From assembly GCF_014489635.1 (NCBI RefSeq), contig NZ_CP060828.1, positions 372,001 through 436,000 on the forward strand: 64,000 nt of DNA. The letters run 5' to 3'. Made by a program: the position numbers and the translations under genes. Below the pieces are notes generated by a model that did no database searches, was not told the origin of the DNA, and saw nothing but the letters and a program-made list of their open reading frames with translations. Of the stretch, positions 55,856 through 62,885 are shown one piece after another (the stretch's first letter is position 1; every line of letters begins with the position of its first letter). This DNA comes from Streptomyces roseirectus (GTDB taxonomy: Bacteria; Actinomycetota; Actinomycetes; Streptomycetales; Streptomycetaceae).

Positions 55856-56425
55856 TCACCCGGTCCGGTGTCCCCACCGCGGCCCGACAACGTCCCACTC
55901 ACGCCCCCATCCGTCGATCCGCCGCCGGTCGAGCTGCCGGCGGGCGGCGCGTCCCGCGCCGTACAGGGCCCCGGCGAGGGCGCAGGCGGCGCCGGCGCCC
56001 AGGGTCGCGGACTCGATGCCGGCCTCCAGGGCGTCCGGGGGCTCGGTCTTCAGCCGGCCTCGGGTGTCCTGCCAGACCACGACCTTCGTCCCGGCCCGCT
56101 GCCCGGCGTCGGCCAGGGTCCGGCCGGTGCGGGTGGAGCCGTCGGGCGCGGACCAGCGGACCTCGGCAGAGCGGCGGCCTCCCGCCGGCCCGCCCTTGGC
56201 GGTGCTCTCGGGCACGTCGTCGAGGAGGACGGCCTGTGCGGGACGCCGCTCGGCCCGCTGCCGTGCGAACGTCTCGTCGGCGGCGTGGGCGGTCACCGTG
56301 CCGACGGCGGTGCCGGCCACGGCGATCAGCAGCCAGACGGCCAGGACGAGCCATGCCTCGGCGATGTCGTCGGGGCGCCGCAGCGGGTTGCTCCGCCACC
56401 GCCACAGCCGTTTCCTCGCGCGCAT
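55856..56425 (-). CDS. Rv1733c-like membrane protein
   Basis: 189 residues. RRPDDIAEAWLVLAVWLLIAVAGTAVGTV (single long helix after a basic N-terminus), a central soluble part rich in ADETFARQRAERRPAQAVLL, WSAPDGSTRTGRTLADAGQR and WQDTRGRLKTEPPDALEAGI, and a second hydrophobic segment LGAGAACALAGALYGAGRAA. This is the layout of Rv1733c, a membrane protein and DosR-regulon member in Mycobacterium tuberculosis. Function is unknown. A box lies 109 bases upstream. Confidence 0.8.
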   Translation of the reverse strand: MRARKRLWRWRSNPLRRPDDIAEAWLVLAVWLLIAVAGTAVGTVTAHAADETFARQRAERRPAQAVLLDDVPESTAKGGPAGGRRSAEVRWSAPDGSTRTGRTLADAGQRAGTKVVVWQDTRGRLKTEPPDALEAGIESATLGAGAACALAGALYGAGRAARRQLDRRRIDGWGREWDVVGPRWGHRTG

Positions 56426-56534
56426 CGGTCCGCACCTCCCGGGGGTCGTGACGTCATGTCGACGGTGGCAGCCCGGGGCGGTCCCGTGCAGGGGCCGGAC
56501 AGGTGCCCCGGCGGGCCGACTCGCCCTGCCGGAA

Positions 56535-56548
56535 GGGCCGTTCAGCCC
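56535..56548. promoter_or_regulatory. OsdR/DosR-like box before Rv1733c-like gene
   Basis: GGGCCGTTCAGCCC, directly abutting the STAS gene stop, 109 bases before the Rv1733c-like start. Confidence 0.5.
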
Positions 56549-56905
56549 TCACCGGGCCGCCGTCGCGGCCGGCTGCGGGATCACCTCGAACGCGCCCGCC
56601 AGTCCGGCGTGCCGCAGCAGCCGTGTGAACCCGGCGCCGGGACCGGCCAGCCGCAGCCGCCCGCCGCCGGCCAGTACCCGGCCGCGTGCCCGGCACAGCA
56701 GGCCGAGGCCGCAGCAGTCGACGAAGGTGACGGGCCGCAGGTCCAGCACCACGTCGGGGCGCGGGCCGCAGGTCAGGTCGTCGAGGGCGGGTCCGAGGGC
56801 GATGACCGCCAGGAGGTCCAGGTCGCCGCCGAGCGTGACGACGGTCGTGCCGTCGTCGGTCCGCGCCGTGCGCAGCGTCGCGGACCTCGTGTGCTTGTCG
56901 TCCAT
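56549..56905 (-). CDS. STAS-domain anti-sigma factor antagonist
   Basis: 118 residues. TTVVTLGGDLDLLAVIALGP (about 19-38), DVVLDLRPVTFVDCCGLGLL (about 52-71) with the expected acceptor position occupied by a cysteine region (VDCCGL rather than VDSSGL), then LRLAGPGAGFTRLLRHAGL. STAS antagonists bind anti-sigma kinases and are switched by serine phosphorylation; loss of the acceptor serine would make this one constitutively active or non-switchable. GAGGGGC before the ATG. A divergent USP lies upstream. Confidence 0.85.
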   Translation of the reverse strand: MDDKHTRSATLRTARTDDGTTVVTLGGDLDLLAVIALGPALDDLTCGPRPDVVLDLRPVTFVDCCGLGLLCRARGRVLAGGGRLRLAGPGAGFTRLLRHAGLAGAFEVIPQPAATAAR

Positions 56906-56942
56906 GCCCCTCAGCCAAGCCCGCCGGGCACGCGGGCGGTAA

Positions 56943-57042
56943 GGGCCGTTCGAACCACGCGCGCCGTGTTCGAGCGGGCCCGAACGGCCCCGGCGGCACC
57001 CGCCGCCCGGTACGGCCGATCCCTGGTGGGACCGACGGTCCC
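56943..57042. promoter_or_regulatory. Three OsdR/DosR-like boxes between STAS and USP
   Basis: GGGCCGTTCGAACC (56943-56956), GGCCCGAACGGCCC (56977-56990) and GGGACCGACGGTCCC (57028-57042). Distances: 37 bases to the STAS start; 77 bases to the USP start. Confidence 0.6.
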
Positions 57043-57119
57043 CGGTGCGGGACCTGTGGCCCCTGCTGCCGGGTGCGGCGCGGGGCCAGGGTGGGGGCAT
57101 CCCGTCGAAGGAGGCCCCC

Positions 57120-57908
57120 GTGTCCCGTCCCGTCACCGTCGGTCTCGACGGTTCGTCCGAAAGCCTCGCGGCGGCCGAGTGGGGCGCCGGGGAGGCGCCG
57201 GCGTGCGGCGCGCCGCTGCGGCTCGTCCATGTGGGGGATCAACCGCCGTACGGCTTCGTGCCGTTCGCGGGCGAGGCGATCCCCGCGCCGGGGGCCGACC
57301 GGCGGGAGCCGATGCTGCGTGAGGTCGCCGCCCGGCTGGCCCACGGCCGTCCGGGGCTGCGGGTCGGGACCGGGCAGGTTCCGGGGCGGCCGGTGCCGGT
57401 GCTGGTCGGGGAGGCGGACGCGGCCGAGGTGCTGGTGCTCGGTTCGCGAGGGCTGGGCAGGGCGGCGGGGTTCCTGCTCGGTTCCGTCGCGTCGGGGGTG
57501 GCCGCCCGGTCCCGGCGGCCGGTCGTCCTGGTCCGGTCCGGGCAGCCGGGCCGGGCCGGTGAGGTGGTGGTGGGGATCGATCTCTCCGGCGTGGACGACG
57601 GCGTCCTCGGGTTCGCGTTCGCCGCGGCGGCCCGCCGCGGCGAAGGTCTGCGGGTCGTGCACGGCCGGCGGCGGGCGTCGGGCCCGGACGGGCCGGAGCA
57701 CGCGCTCGCCCCGTGGCGGACGAAGTTCCCCGGCGTCGAGGTGGCCTGCGAACCGGTGGTCGGCGAGGCCGGGTCCCATCTCGTGGACATGTCGGGCGGG
57801 GCGTGCCTGGTGGTCGTCGGGCGGCGCGGCGAGGGCGCCCTGGGGCCCGTGGCGCACGCGGTGCTGCGGCACGCCGCCGCTCCGGTCGCGGTCGTGCCGC
57901 ACGGCTGA
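57120..57908 (+). CDS. Universal stress protein, tandem UspA domains
   Basis: 262 residues, GTG start with AAGGAGG 6 bases upstream. Domain 1: RPVTVGLDGSSESLAAAEWG, ending VLVLGSRGLGRAAGFLLGSV; domain 2: EVVVGIDLSGVDDGVLGFAF, ending LVVVGRRGEGALGPVAHAVL, APVAVVPHG. It abuts the converging PPOX gene with no spacer. Confidence 0.92.
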   Translation: MSRPVTVGLDGSSESLAAAEWGAGEAPACGAPLRLVHVGDQPPYGFVPFAGEAIPAPGADRREPMLREVAARLAHGRPGLRVGTGQVPGRPVPVLVGEADAAEVLVLGSRGLGRAAGFLLGSVASGVAARSRRPVVLVRSGQPGRAGEVVVGIDLSGVDDGVLGFAFAAAARRGEGLRVVHGRRRASGPDGPEHALAPWRTKFPGVEVACEPVVGEAGSHLVDMSGGACLVVVGRRGEGALGPVAHAVLRHAAAPVAVVPHG

Positions 57909-58346
57909 TCAGGCGGCGACGAGGCGGACGCCGGTCACCAGGGTCGGGTGGATGCGGATCGCGTGTTCCATGGTCCGGTCCACCCAGGGGCGCAACAGCG
58001 CGTCGTAGCGGGCGCGTTCGCCGGGGTCGGTGACCAGGCGGGCGTAGCCGGTGACGACGACGCTCCAGCCGAGGTGGGTCACGGGGTCGATGTCGTCGGC
58101 CTCGTAGGCGACCACGACACCGTCGCCCTCGCCCTGGCCGGCGCGCAGGGTGAGGGCCGCGCGCTCGTGGGTGCGGATGACGAGGTCGCCGTCGACGAGG
58201 ACGTGGTTGACCGGGCGGACGGTCGGCAGCGCCTGCCGGGTGAAGACGACGCGCCCGAGGGACACGCTCCCGAGCAGTGCGAGTGCTTCGGCGTGACCGA
58301 GGTCCACGCTTCTGCGTGCCGGGGCGGGGGTGGCGTCGTCGGTCAT
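57909..58346 (-). CDS. Pyridoxamine 5'-phosphate oxidase-like (PPOX) flavin protein
   Basis: 145 residues. LLGSVSLGRVVFTRQALPTV, RPVNHVLVDGDLVIRTHERA, GDGVVVAYEADDIDPVTHLG, WSVVVTGYARLVTDPGERAR and ending RIHPTLVTGVRLVAA match the small FMN-binding split-barrel family (Rv2074/Rv1155 type), with the VN-V and GWSV flavin-site patterns. It may reduce or bind F420 or FMN. A box lies 83 bases before the ATG. Confidence 0.88.
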   Translation of the reverse strand: MTDDATPAPARRSVDLGHAEALALLGSVSLGRVVFTRQALPTVRPVNHVLVDGDLVIRTHERAALTLRAGQGEGDGVVVAYEADDIDPVTHLGWSVVVTGYARLVTDPGERARYDALLRPWVDRTMEHAIRIHPTLVTGVRLVAA

Positions 58347-58429
58347 CGTTGTCCGTGAGTCGGTGGAGGGAGCGGCACCAGTGTGCCCGCGGAGCGGCCC
58401 CGGCGCTGGTGCCATTGGTCCCGGCTCCG

Positions 58430-58443
58430 GGGCCGGTCGGCCC
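58430..58443. promoter_or_regulatory. OsdR/DosR-like box before PPOX gene
   Basis: GGGCCGGTCGGCCC, adjacent to the stop of the HPF-like gene, 83 bases before the PPOX start. Confidence 0.6.
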
Positions 58444-58444
58444 T

Positions 58445-58780
58445 TCATGTCCCGGCGTCCGTGCGCCACGGGGGCGGGGTGTGCGTCCTGGGGCGGGCGG
58501 CCCGTGCCGTCACCTGGTCCGCCAGCCGGGCGGCGGCCTGCCAGGCGGTGGCCGCCGTCACGTGGACGACCGTGAAGGACCCGGCGACCAGGAGTACGGC
58601 GGTCACCGACCAGGGCCGGTCGGTCCGGGAGACCTTCGCCCTGCTGACGGTCAGTGTGCCCTCGGCGGCCGGGGCGCCGGCGCGTGCGCAGGCCGCGTCG
58701 AGCTTCGCGAGGACATGGGCGACGGCTTCCTCGCCCACCTCGCCCCGGGTCCGCACCCTCAGGCCGTCACGTGTCGTCAT
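58445..58780 (-). CDS. HPF/RaiA-like ribosome hibernation factor, short
   Basis: 111 residues. VRTRGEVGEEAVAHVLAKLD, AACARAGAPAAEGTLTVSRA, PWSVTAVLLVAGSFTVVHVT and ATAWQAAARLADQVTARAAR follow the beta-alpha-beta-beta-beta-alpha pattern of the HPF/S30AE fold, with the ribosome dimerisation tail absent. In mycobacteria a DosR-controlled ribosome-associated factor (RafH/HPF-like) serves hypoxic ribosome stabilisation; the role here is an inference. Low overall sequence similarity leaves the assignment moderate. Confidence 0.65.
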   Translation of the reverse strand: MTTRDGLRVRTRGEVGEEAVAHVLAKLDAACARAGAPAAEGTLTVSRAKVSRTDRPWSVTAVLLVAGSFTVVHVTAATAWQAAARLADQVTARAARPRTHTPPPWRTDAGT

Positions 58781-58873
58781 GTTCGTCGCCCCTTCTGGTC
58801 GCCGTGGGTTTCGTGCGGTTCCAGCGTCCTGCGGCGGACGGCGGTGGCGCAGGTGCCGTCGGTCCCGGTCCCG

Positions 58874-58887
58874 AGGCCGGTCGGCCC
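58874..58887. promoter_or_regulatory. OsdR/DosR-like box between HPF-like and kinase genes
   Basis: AGGCCGGTCGGCCC, 93 bases before the HPF-like start and 110 before the kinase start. Confidence 0.5.
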
Positions 58888-58997
58888 TGCCCTCGGAGGT
58901 GGACGACTTGGCCCGTTCTCGGTGTCCTGCCAGGGCATCGCCCACTACCGTGGGCCCTGACCGGATGAGCCGGGTGCGCGGATGTCGAGGAGTGCGG

Positions 58998-60689
58998 GTG
59001 GGAAGTCCCGAGGAGGCCCGGGTACGGTTGCCTCAGCTGCGGCTGGACGAGTTGCTGGAGGAGCTGCAGGCACGGCTGGACGCCGCCCGGGGCACCCGGG
59101 ACCGGGTGCACAGCCTGTTGGAGGCGGTGCTGTCGGTCGGCCGGGAACTCGACCTGGAACAGGCCCTGTTCAGCATCGTCGAGGCGGCGGCGGCCCTGGT
59201 GGACGCCGAGTACGCGGCGCTCGGTGTGATCGGCCCCGACGGCCGGCGGCTGTCGGCGTTCCACACGATCGGGGTGAGCGCGGAGCAGATCGCGAGGATC
59301 GGCCCGTATCCGGAGGGGCACGGCATCCTGGGCGAGCTGATCCACCACCCGGAGCCGCTGCGCCTGGCGAAGATCTCCGACCACCCCGCCTCCTACGGTT
59401 TCCCGCCGCACCATCCGCCCATGAACACCTTCCTCGGTGTCCCGATCCGGGTGCGTGAGCAGGTGTTCGGGAATCTCTACCTGACCGAGAAGCGCGGCGG
59501 CGCCCAGTTCGACGAGGAGGACGTCTCCGTGACGGCGACCCTCGCGGTCGCGGCCGGGGTGGCGATCGACAACGCCCGGCTGTACGCGGAGTCCCGGCTG
59601 CGGGAGCGCTGGCTGGGGGCGAACACGGAGATCACGCACCGGCTGATGTCGGGCGGCGGGCAGAGCGAGGTGCTGGGGCTGATCGCCGAGCGGGCCCGTG
59701 ACATCACGGGGTCCGCGCTGGCCGTCGTCGCCATGCCGATGGAGGACACCGGGTCGTTCACCGTGGAGCTGGCGCTGGGGCGGGAGGCCGATGCCCTGCG
59801 CGGTCTCGTGCTGCCCGCCGAGGGGGGTCCGATCGGTGCCGCGTTCACCCGGGGAGCGGCCGTCACCAGCGCGGAGCGGCTGTCGCTGGTGCCGTCGCTC
59901 GGCCCGTCGGTGGCGGTGCCCGTCGGGACCGGCGCCGACGGGGTGCGCGGGGTGCTGCTGCTGGTCCGGGAGGCGGGCCGGGTGGCGTTCACGGACAAGG
60001 AGATCGAACCCCTCCAGGTCTTCGCCGCGCAGGCGGCCATCGCGATGGAGCTGGCCGAGCGGCGGCGCGACGCCGAGGAGATCGCCGTCCTCAAGGACCG
60101 GGACCGGATCGCCCGCGACCTGCACGACCTCGCCATCCAACGCCTCTTCGCGACGGGGATGACCCTCCAGAGCGCCGGCCGGTTCATCGAGCACTCCGAG
60201 GCGTCGGAGCGGGTGCTGCGGGCGGTGGACGACCTCGACGAGACCATCAAGCTGATCCGTTCGACGATCTTCGGCCTCCAGACCCGGGAGGGCACCACCG
60301 GCACCGGTCTGCGCGCCCGCGCGGTCCGGGTGGCCGGCGAGGCCGCTGTGGCGCTCGGGTTCGCGCCGGGTTTCCGCATGGAGGGGCTGATCGACACGGA
60401 CGTCCCGAAGGAGGTCGCGGACCATGTGGTCGCGGTGCTGTCCGAGGCCCTGACGAACGTCGCCCGGCACGCCCGCGCCACCGGCGCCGAGGTCTCCCTG
60501 GCCACCGACGGGCGCGAGCTGGTCCTCACCGTCCGCGACGACGGCGTCGGCATCCCGGCACAGGGGCGGCGCAGCGGGCTGCGGAACATGGCGGAGCGGG
60601 CGCGGGAGCTCGGCGGGCGGCTGGAGTGGGAGTGCCCGGACGGGGGCGGGACGACGCTGGTGTGGCGGGTGCCGGTGAGCGCCGCGTAG
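58998..60689 (+). CDS. osdK: OsdK/DevS-like dual-GAF histidine kinase
   Basis: 563 residues. GAF-A (about 50-200) ends in the heme-pocket sequence ASYGFPPHHPPMNTFLGVPI, where the double histidine (138/139) corresponds to the heme ligand of DosS/DosT; YLTEKRGGAQFDEEDVSVTA follows. GAF-B (about 210-350) is less conserved. HisKA_3 has DRDRIARDLHDLAIQRLFAT (phospho-His376) and a HATPase_c domain with EALTNVARHARATGAEVSLA and VRDDGVGIPAQGR. It should sense oxygen or redox state through heme and phosphorylate the OsdR-like regulator. GTG 58998 is chosen by GAGGAG 5 bases upstream; ATG 58965 would add 11 residues. Confidence 0.9.
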   Translation: MGSPEEARVRLPQLRLDELLEELQARLDAARGTRDRVHSLLEAVLSVGRELDLEQALFSIVEAAAALVDAEYAALGVIGPDGRRLSAFHTIGVSAEQIARIGPYPEGHGILGELIHHPEPLRLAKISDHPASYGFPPHHPPMNTFLGVPIRVREQVFGNLYLTEKRGGAQFDEEDVSVTATLAVAAGVAIDNARLYAESRLRERWLGANTEITHRLMSGGGQSEVLGLIAERARDITGSALAVVAMPMEDTGSFTVELALGREADALRGLVLPAEGGPIGAAFTRGAAVTSAERLSLVPSLGPSVAVPVGTGADGVRGVLLLVREAGRVAFTDKEIEPLQVFAAQAAIAMELAERRRDAEEIAVLKDRDRIARDLHDLAIQRLFATGMTLQSAGRFIEHSEASERVLRAVDDLDETIKLIRSTIFGLQTREGTTGTGLRARAVRVAGEAAVALGFAPGFRMEGLIDTDVPKEVADHVVAVLSEALTNVARHARATGAEVSLATDGRELVLTVRDDGVGIPAQGRRSGLRNMAERARELGGRLEWECPDGGGTTLVWRVPVSAA

Positions 60690-60695
60690 CGTGCC

Positions 60696-60711
60696 GGGGC
60701 CGACCGGCCCC
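60696..60711. promoter_or_regulatory. OsdR/DosR-like box before Hsp20-like gene
   Basis: GGGGCCGACCGGCCCC, immediately after the kinase stop and 82 bases before the Hsp20-like start. Confidence 0.6.
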
Positions 60712-60793
60712 CGGGGCAGGGACGGTCGGCTCACTGCCGCGCGAACCCTCTTACGTCACGCTGGAGTTGACGGACAGAGAGAGGAGGAAGCGC

Positions 60794-61096
60794 ATGAGCG
60801 GCATGATCGAGCGGTTCCCCGGCCGGCCGGTGCTGCCCGGTCTGCACGGCGTCGCGGGTCTGCACGGCATCCGTGTCGAGGAGCCGCCGGCGGACGGCGT
60901 GTACGCCCTGCGCGCCGAGCTTCCGGGCGTCGCCCCCGGCGAGGACGTCGAGATCACCGTCTCCGAGGGCGTGCTGCCCCTGGGGGCGAAGGGCGACGAG
61001 GCGACCGCGGCGTACAAGGACGGTGTCCTGACCATCACGGTTCCGGTCCCACAGGAGAAGACGGGCGCCCGGACCATCCAGGTGCGGACCGGCTGA
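60794..61096 (+). CDS. Hsp20/alpha-crystallin-like protein with deleted core
   Basis: 100 residues. It starts MSGMIERFPGRPVLPGLHGV and has the alpha-crystallin entry GVYALRAELPGVAPGEDVEI and TVSEGVLPLG, but the following strand with the aromatic AxGxFxRxxxLP segment is absent, jumping to GDEATAAYKDGVLTITVPVP and ARTIQVRTG. About 25-30 residues of the core beta sandwich are missing in frame. In other Streptomyces the matching OsdR-regulon Hsp20 is full length. GAGGAGGAAGC upstream of the ATG is strong, so it may be expressed though probably not chaperone-active. Confidence 0.72.
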   Translation: MSGMIERFPGRPVLPGLHGVAGLHGIRVEEPPADGVYALRAELPGVAPGEDVEITVSEGVLPLGAKGDEATAAYKDGVLTITVPVPQEKTGARTIQVRTG

Positions 61097-61121
61097 CCCG
61101 GGGGGGAGCCGCCTCCGCACA

Positions 61122-61154
61122 GATGCGCGGCCGGTTTCACACCGGCCGCGCATC
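61122..61154. terminator. Bidirectional stem-loop terminator
   Basis: Perfect 14-bp stem GATGCGCGGCCGGT / ACCGGCCGCGCATC with loop TTCAC, between the converging Hsp20-like and CBS-BON genes. Confidence 0.8.
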
Positions 61155-61216
61155 GCCGTGTCCGGGCCGTGGACAAGGACTCCGCGCACGTCCTCCGTGG
61201 GCGTCATCCGTGCACG

Positions 61217-61849
61217 TCAGGAGGCCGACGGCGGCAGGAGACGGCAGCAGACGTCGACGACGCCCTCGACGGCCCTCGCCCGCCGGCCGGCCGCGCTGAC
61301 CGTGGCGCTGTCGCCGAGGGTGCCGGTCAGGGTGACGATCCCGTCGGCGACCTCGACACGGATCCCGTCGTCCGCGAGCGTCCGGCGCACCTCTTCGGCG
61401 AGGTCCGCGTCGGCGCGCAGGAACACCGTCAGCAGATCGGCGCGGCTGACGACACCTTCGAGCCGTCCCTCGCCGTCGATGACGAACAGTCGCTTGACCT
61501 GGCGCCGGGCCATGATCCGCGCGGCCTCGGACAGCGTGGTGCCGGTGTGCACGGTCACGGCCGGGGCGCTCATCAGCTCCCCGGCGGTCAGCGCGCCGGC
61601 CTTCGCCAGATCGTCCAGCCGCCGCAGCTGCACGACCCGGTCCGGCACACTGTCCCGGAACTCCTCCTTCGGCAGCAGATCGGCCTCGGAGACGACCCCG
61701 ACGACCCTGCCGTCGCCCTCCAGGACGGGGGCGGCGGTGACCTGCCACCGCTCCAGCAACGTCACGACGTCCTTGAACAGGGTCTCCCGGCCGACGGCGA
61801 CGACGGTGCGCGTCATCACGTCGCCCACGGTGTGCGGGGCGGTGTCCAT
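61217..61849 (-). CDS. CBS-BON domain protein
   Basis: 210 residues: CBS 1 (VGDVMTRTVVAVGRETLFKD, AAPVLEGDGRVVGVVSEADL), CBS 2 (ELMSAPAVTVHTGTTLSEAA, VKRLFVIDGEGRLEGVVSRA) and BON (VEVADGIVTLTGTLGDSATV, AVEGVVDVCCRLLPP). GGAGGAACCC precedes the ATG. The middle region EEFRDSVPDRVVQLRRLDDL resembles the CBS-BON copy at 43981, suggesting duplication. A box lies 87 bases upstream. Confidence 0.9.
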   Translation of the reverse strand: MDTAPHTVGDVMTRTVVAVGRETLFKDVVTLLERWQVTAAPVLEGDGRVVGVVSEADLLPKEEFRDSVPDRVVQLRRLDDLAKAGALTAGELMSAPAVTVHTGTTLSEAARIMARRQVKRLFVIDGEGRLEGVVSRADLLTVFLRADADLAEEVRRTLADDGIRVEVADGIVTLTGTLGDSATVSAAGRRARAVEGVVDVCCRLLPPSAS

Positions 61850-61936
61850 GGGTTCCTCCGGGAACGCGGCCTGTCCTGTGGGTCCAGCATCGGCGCGGGC
61901 GCTCACGGGGGACACGGGTCTCGCGGCCCCGAGGGC

Positions 61937-61950
61937 GGGCCGTTCGGCCC
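61937..61950. promoter_or_regulatory. OsdR/DosR-like box within a larger inverted repeat
   Basis: GGGCCGTTCGGCCC, between divergent genes (87 and 106 bases from starts). It is embedded in CCCCGAGGG ... CCCTCGGGG arms (61927-61935, 61948-61956). Confidence 0.6.
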
Positions 61951-62056
61951 TCGGGGCCGGGGCCGTCTCGCGAGCCGTTCGCCCCATGTACCGCGCTTCG
62001 TACGGGAGTTCGCTGAGAGTGAGAGGAAAGGGCCCCGACGAGGAAGGGCGAGGACC

Positions 62057-62230
62057 GTGCACACGAGTCTCACACCGGAGTTCTGGCAGCACTTCGCGGC
62101 CCTGCTGGCCGTGGCGATCGTGGTGACGGTCGTCCTCAGCGCGGCGCTGGACGCACTCGTCGTCCGTCTGCGCCGGCACCCCGCGCGGCGGGCCCCGCAC
62201 CGCATGCCCCGGACTCCCACACACTGCTGA
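62057..62230 (+). CDS. Small single-pass membrane protein
   Basis: 57 residues from a GTG with GGGCGAGGACC just upstream. HTSLTPEFWQHFAALLAVAI and VVTVVLSAALDALVVRLRRH form one transmembrane helix followed by a basic cytoplasmic tail RRHPARRAPHRMPRTPTHC. It lies 106 bases after an OsdR-like box and ends at a strong terminator. Function unknown; tiny membrane proteins of this type recur in DosR/OsdR-like islands. Confidence 0.6.
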   Translation: MHTSLTPEFWQHFAALLAVAIVVTVVLSAALDALVVRLRRHPARRAPHRMPRTPTHC

Positions 62231-62234
62231 CGCG

Positions 62235-62285
62235 ACGACGGTCCGGGTGCCCTTGCCGCCGCGGCGGGGGCACCCGGACCGTCGT
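62235..62285. terminator. Bidirectional stem-loop terminator
   Basis: Perfect 18-bp stem ACGACGGTCCGGGTGCCC / GGGCACCCGGACCGTCGT with a 15-base GC-rich loop, between converging small membrane protein and USP genes. Confidence 0.85.
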
Positions 62286-62289
62286 ACGT

Positions 62290-62718
62290 CTACGGATGGG
62301 CGGACACCATGACCACCGGCACCCGGGCATGCCGCAGGCACTCCCGGGCGACCGGACCGCCCGCGGGCAGTTCGCCGCACCCGTGCGCGGAGCGCCCCAC
62401 GGCGAGGAGGACGGCCCCGCGGGCCCGCTCCAGCAGCGCCTGCGCGGGCGCCCCCTCCACCAGAACAGGGCGCACGGCGACGTCGACGCGTTCGCCCAGT
62501 GTCTTGACGAGGCTCTCCTCCAGGACACGCGCGGCCTCCGCCCGCTGCTGCGCGGCCGTCGGACGGTCCGCCACCGGGGCGTAGGGCGCGAGACCGGCCG
62601 GCTCCCAGGCAAGGACGGCGACCACCCGCGCGTGCAGCAGGCGGGCGTGTCCGGCCGCCCAGCGCAGGGCGGCCAGGGACGCCTCGGAGCCGTCGACGCC
62701 CACCACGATGTCGGTCAT
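62290..62718 (-). CDS. Universal stress protein, single UspA domain
   Basis: 142 residues, the only complete single-domain USP here. DIVVGVDGSEASLAALRWAA, LEESLVKTLGERVDVAVRPV, then VLLAVGRSAHGCGELPAGGP and VPVVMVSAHP. The loop replaces the usual G-x2-G-x9-G with a variant, so ATP binding is uncertain. Its ATG overlaps the stop of a 40-codon gene upstream (ATGA), making a two-gene unit. Confidence 0.88.
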   Translation of the reverse strand: MTDIVVGVDGSEASLAALRWAAGHARLLHARVVAVLAWEPAGLAPYAPVADRPTAAQQRAEAARVLEESLVKTLGERVDVAVRPVLVEGAPAQALLERARGAVLLAVGRSAHGCGELPAGGPVARECLRHARVPVVMVSAHP

Positions 62719-62837
62719 GTCCGGTGTCCGTGGTGGTTGCCGAAGTCGCCGGAGTCATCGGAGTCGTCGGAGTAGTCGGATTCGAACATCACGCACACGC
62801 CCACGAGGATCACTCCGACGAGGATCAGTGCGGCCAC
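62715..62837 (-). CDS. 40-residue membrane microprotein coupled to USP
   Basis: GTG at 62835-62837 with AAAGGGG 7 bases upstream. The first half AALILVGVILVGVCVMF is a membrane helix; the second half is acidic and serine-rich (ESDYSDDSDDSGD) and ends GNHHGHRT with a histidine cluster. Its TGA lies in the ATGA that starts the USP. The SD sequence, the helix, the biased second half and the overlap make a real gene likely although it is short. No family recognised. Confidence 0.6.
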   Translation of the reverse strand: MAALILVGVILVGVCVMFESDYSDDSDDSGDFGNHHGHRT

Positions 62838-62885
62838 GATCGTTCCCCTTTCTGTGTTCCGAGCGTCCCGCGGTCCGCGCGCGGC

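Noticed and set aside
51205..55902. 1,565-codon minus-strand frame
   Set aside because: Same reason: antisense to the acyl-CoA synthetase and CBS genes.
61927..61956. Terminator hairpin CCCCGAGGG / CCCTCGGGG
   Set aside because: It sits between divergent starts and encloses a regulatory box, so a terminator role is unlikely.
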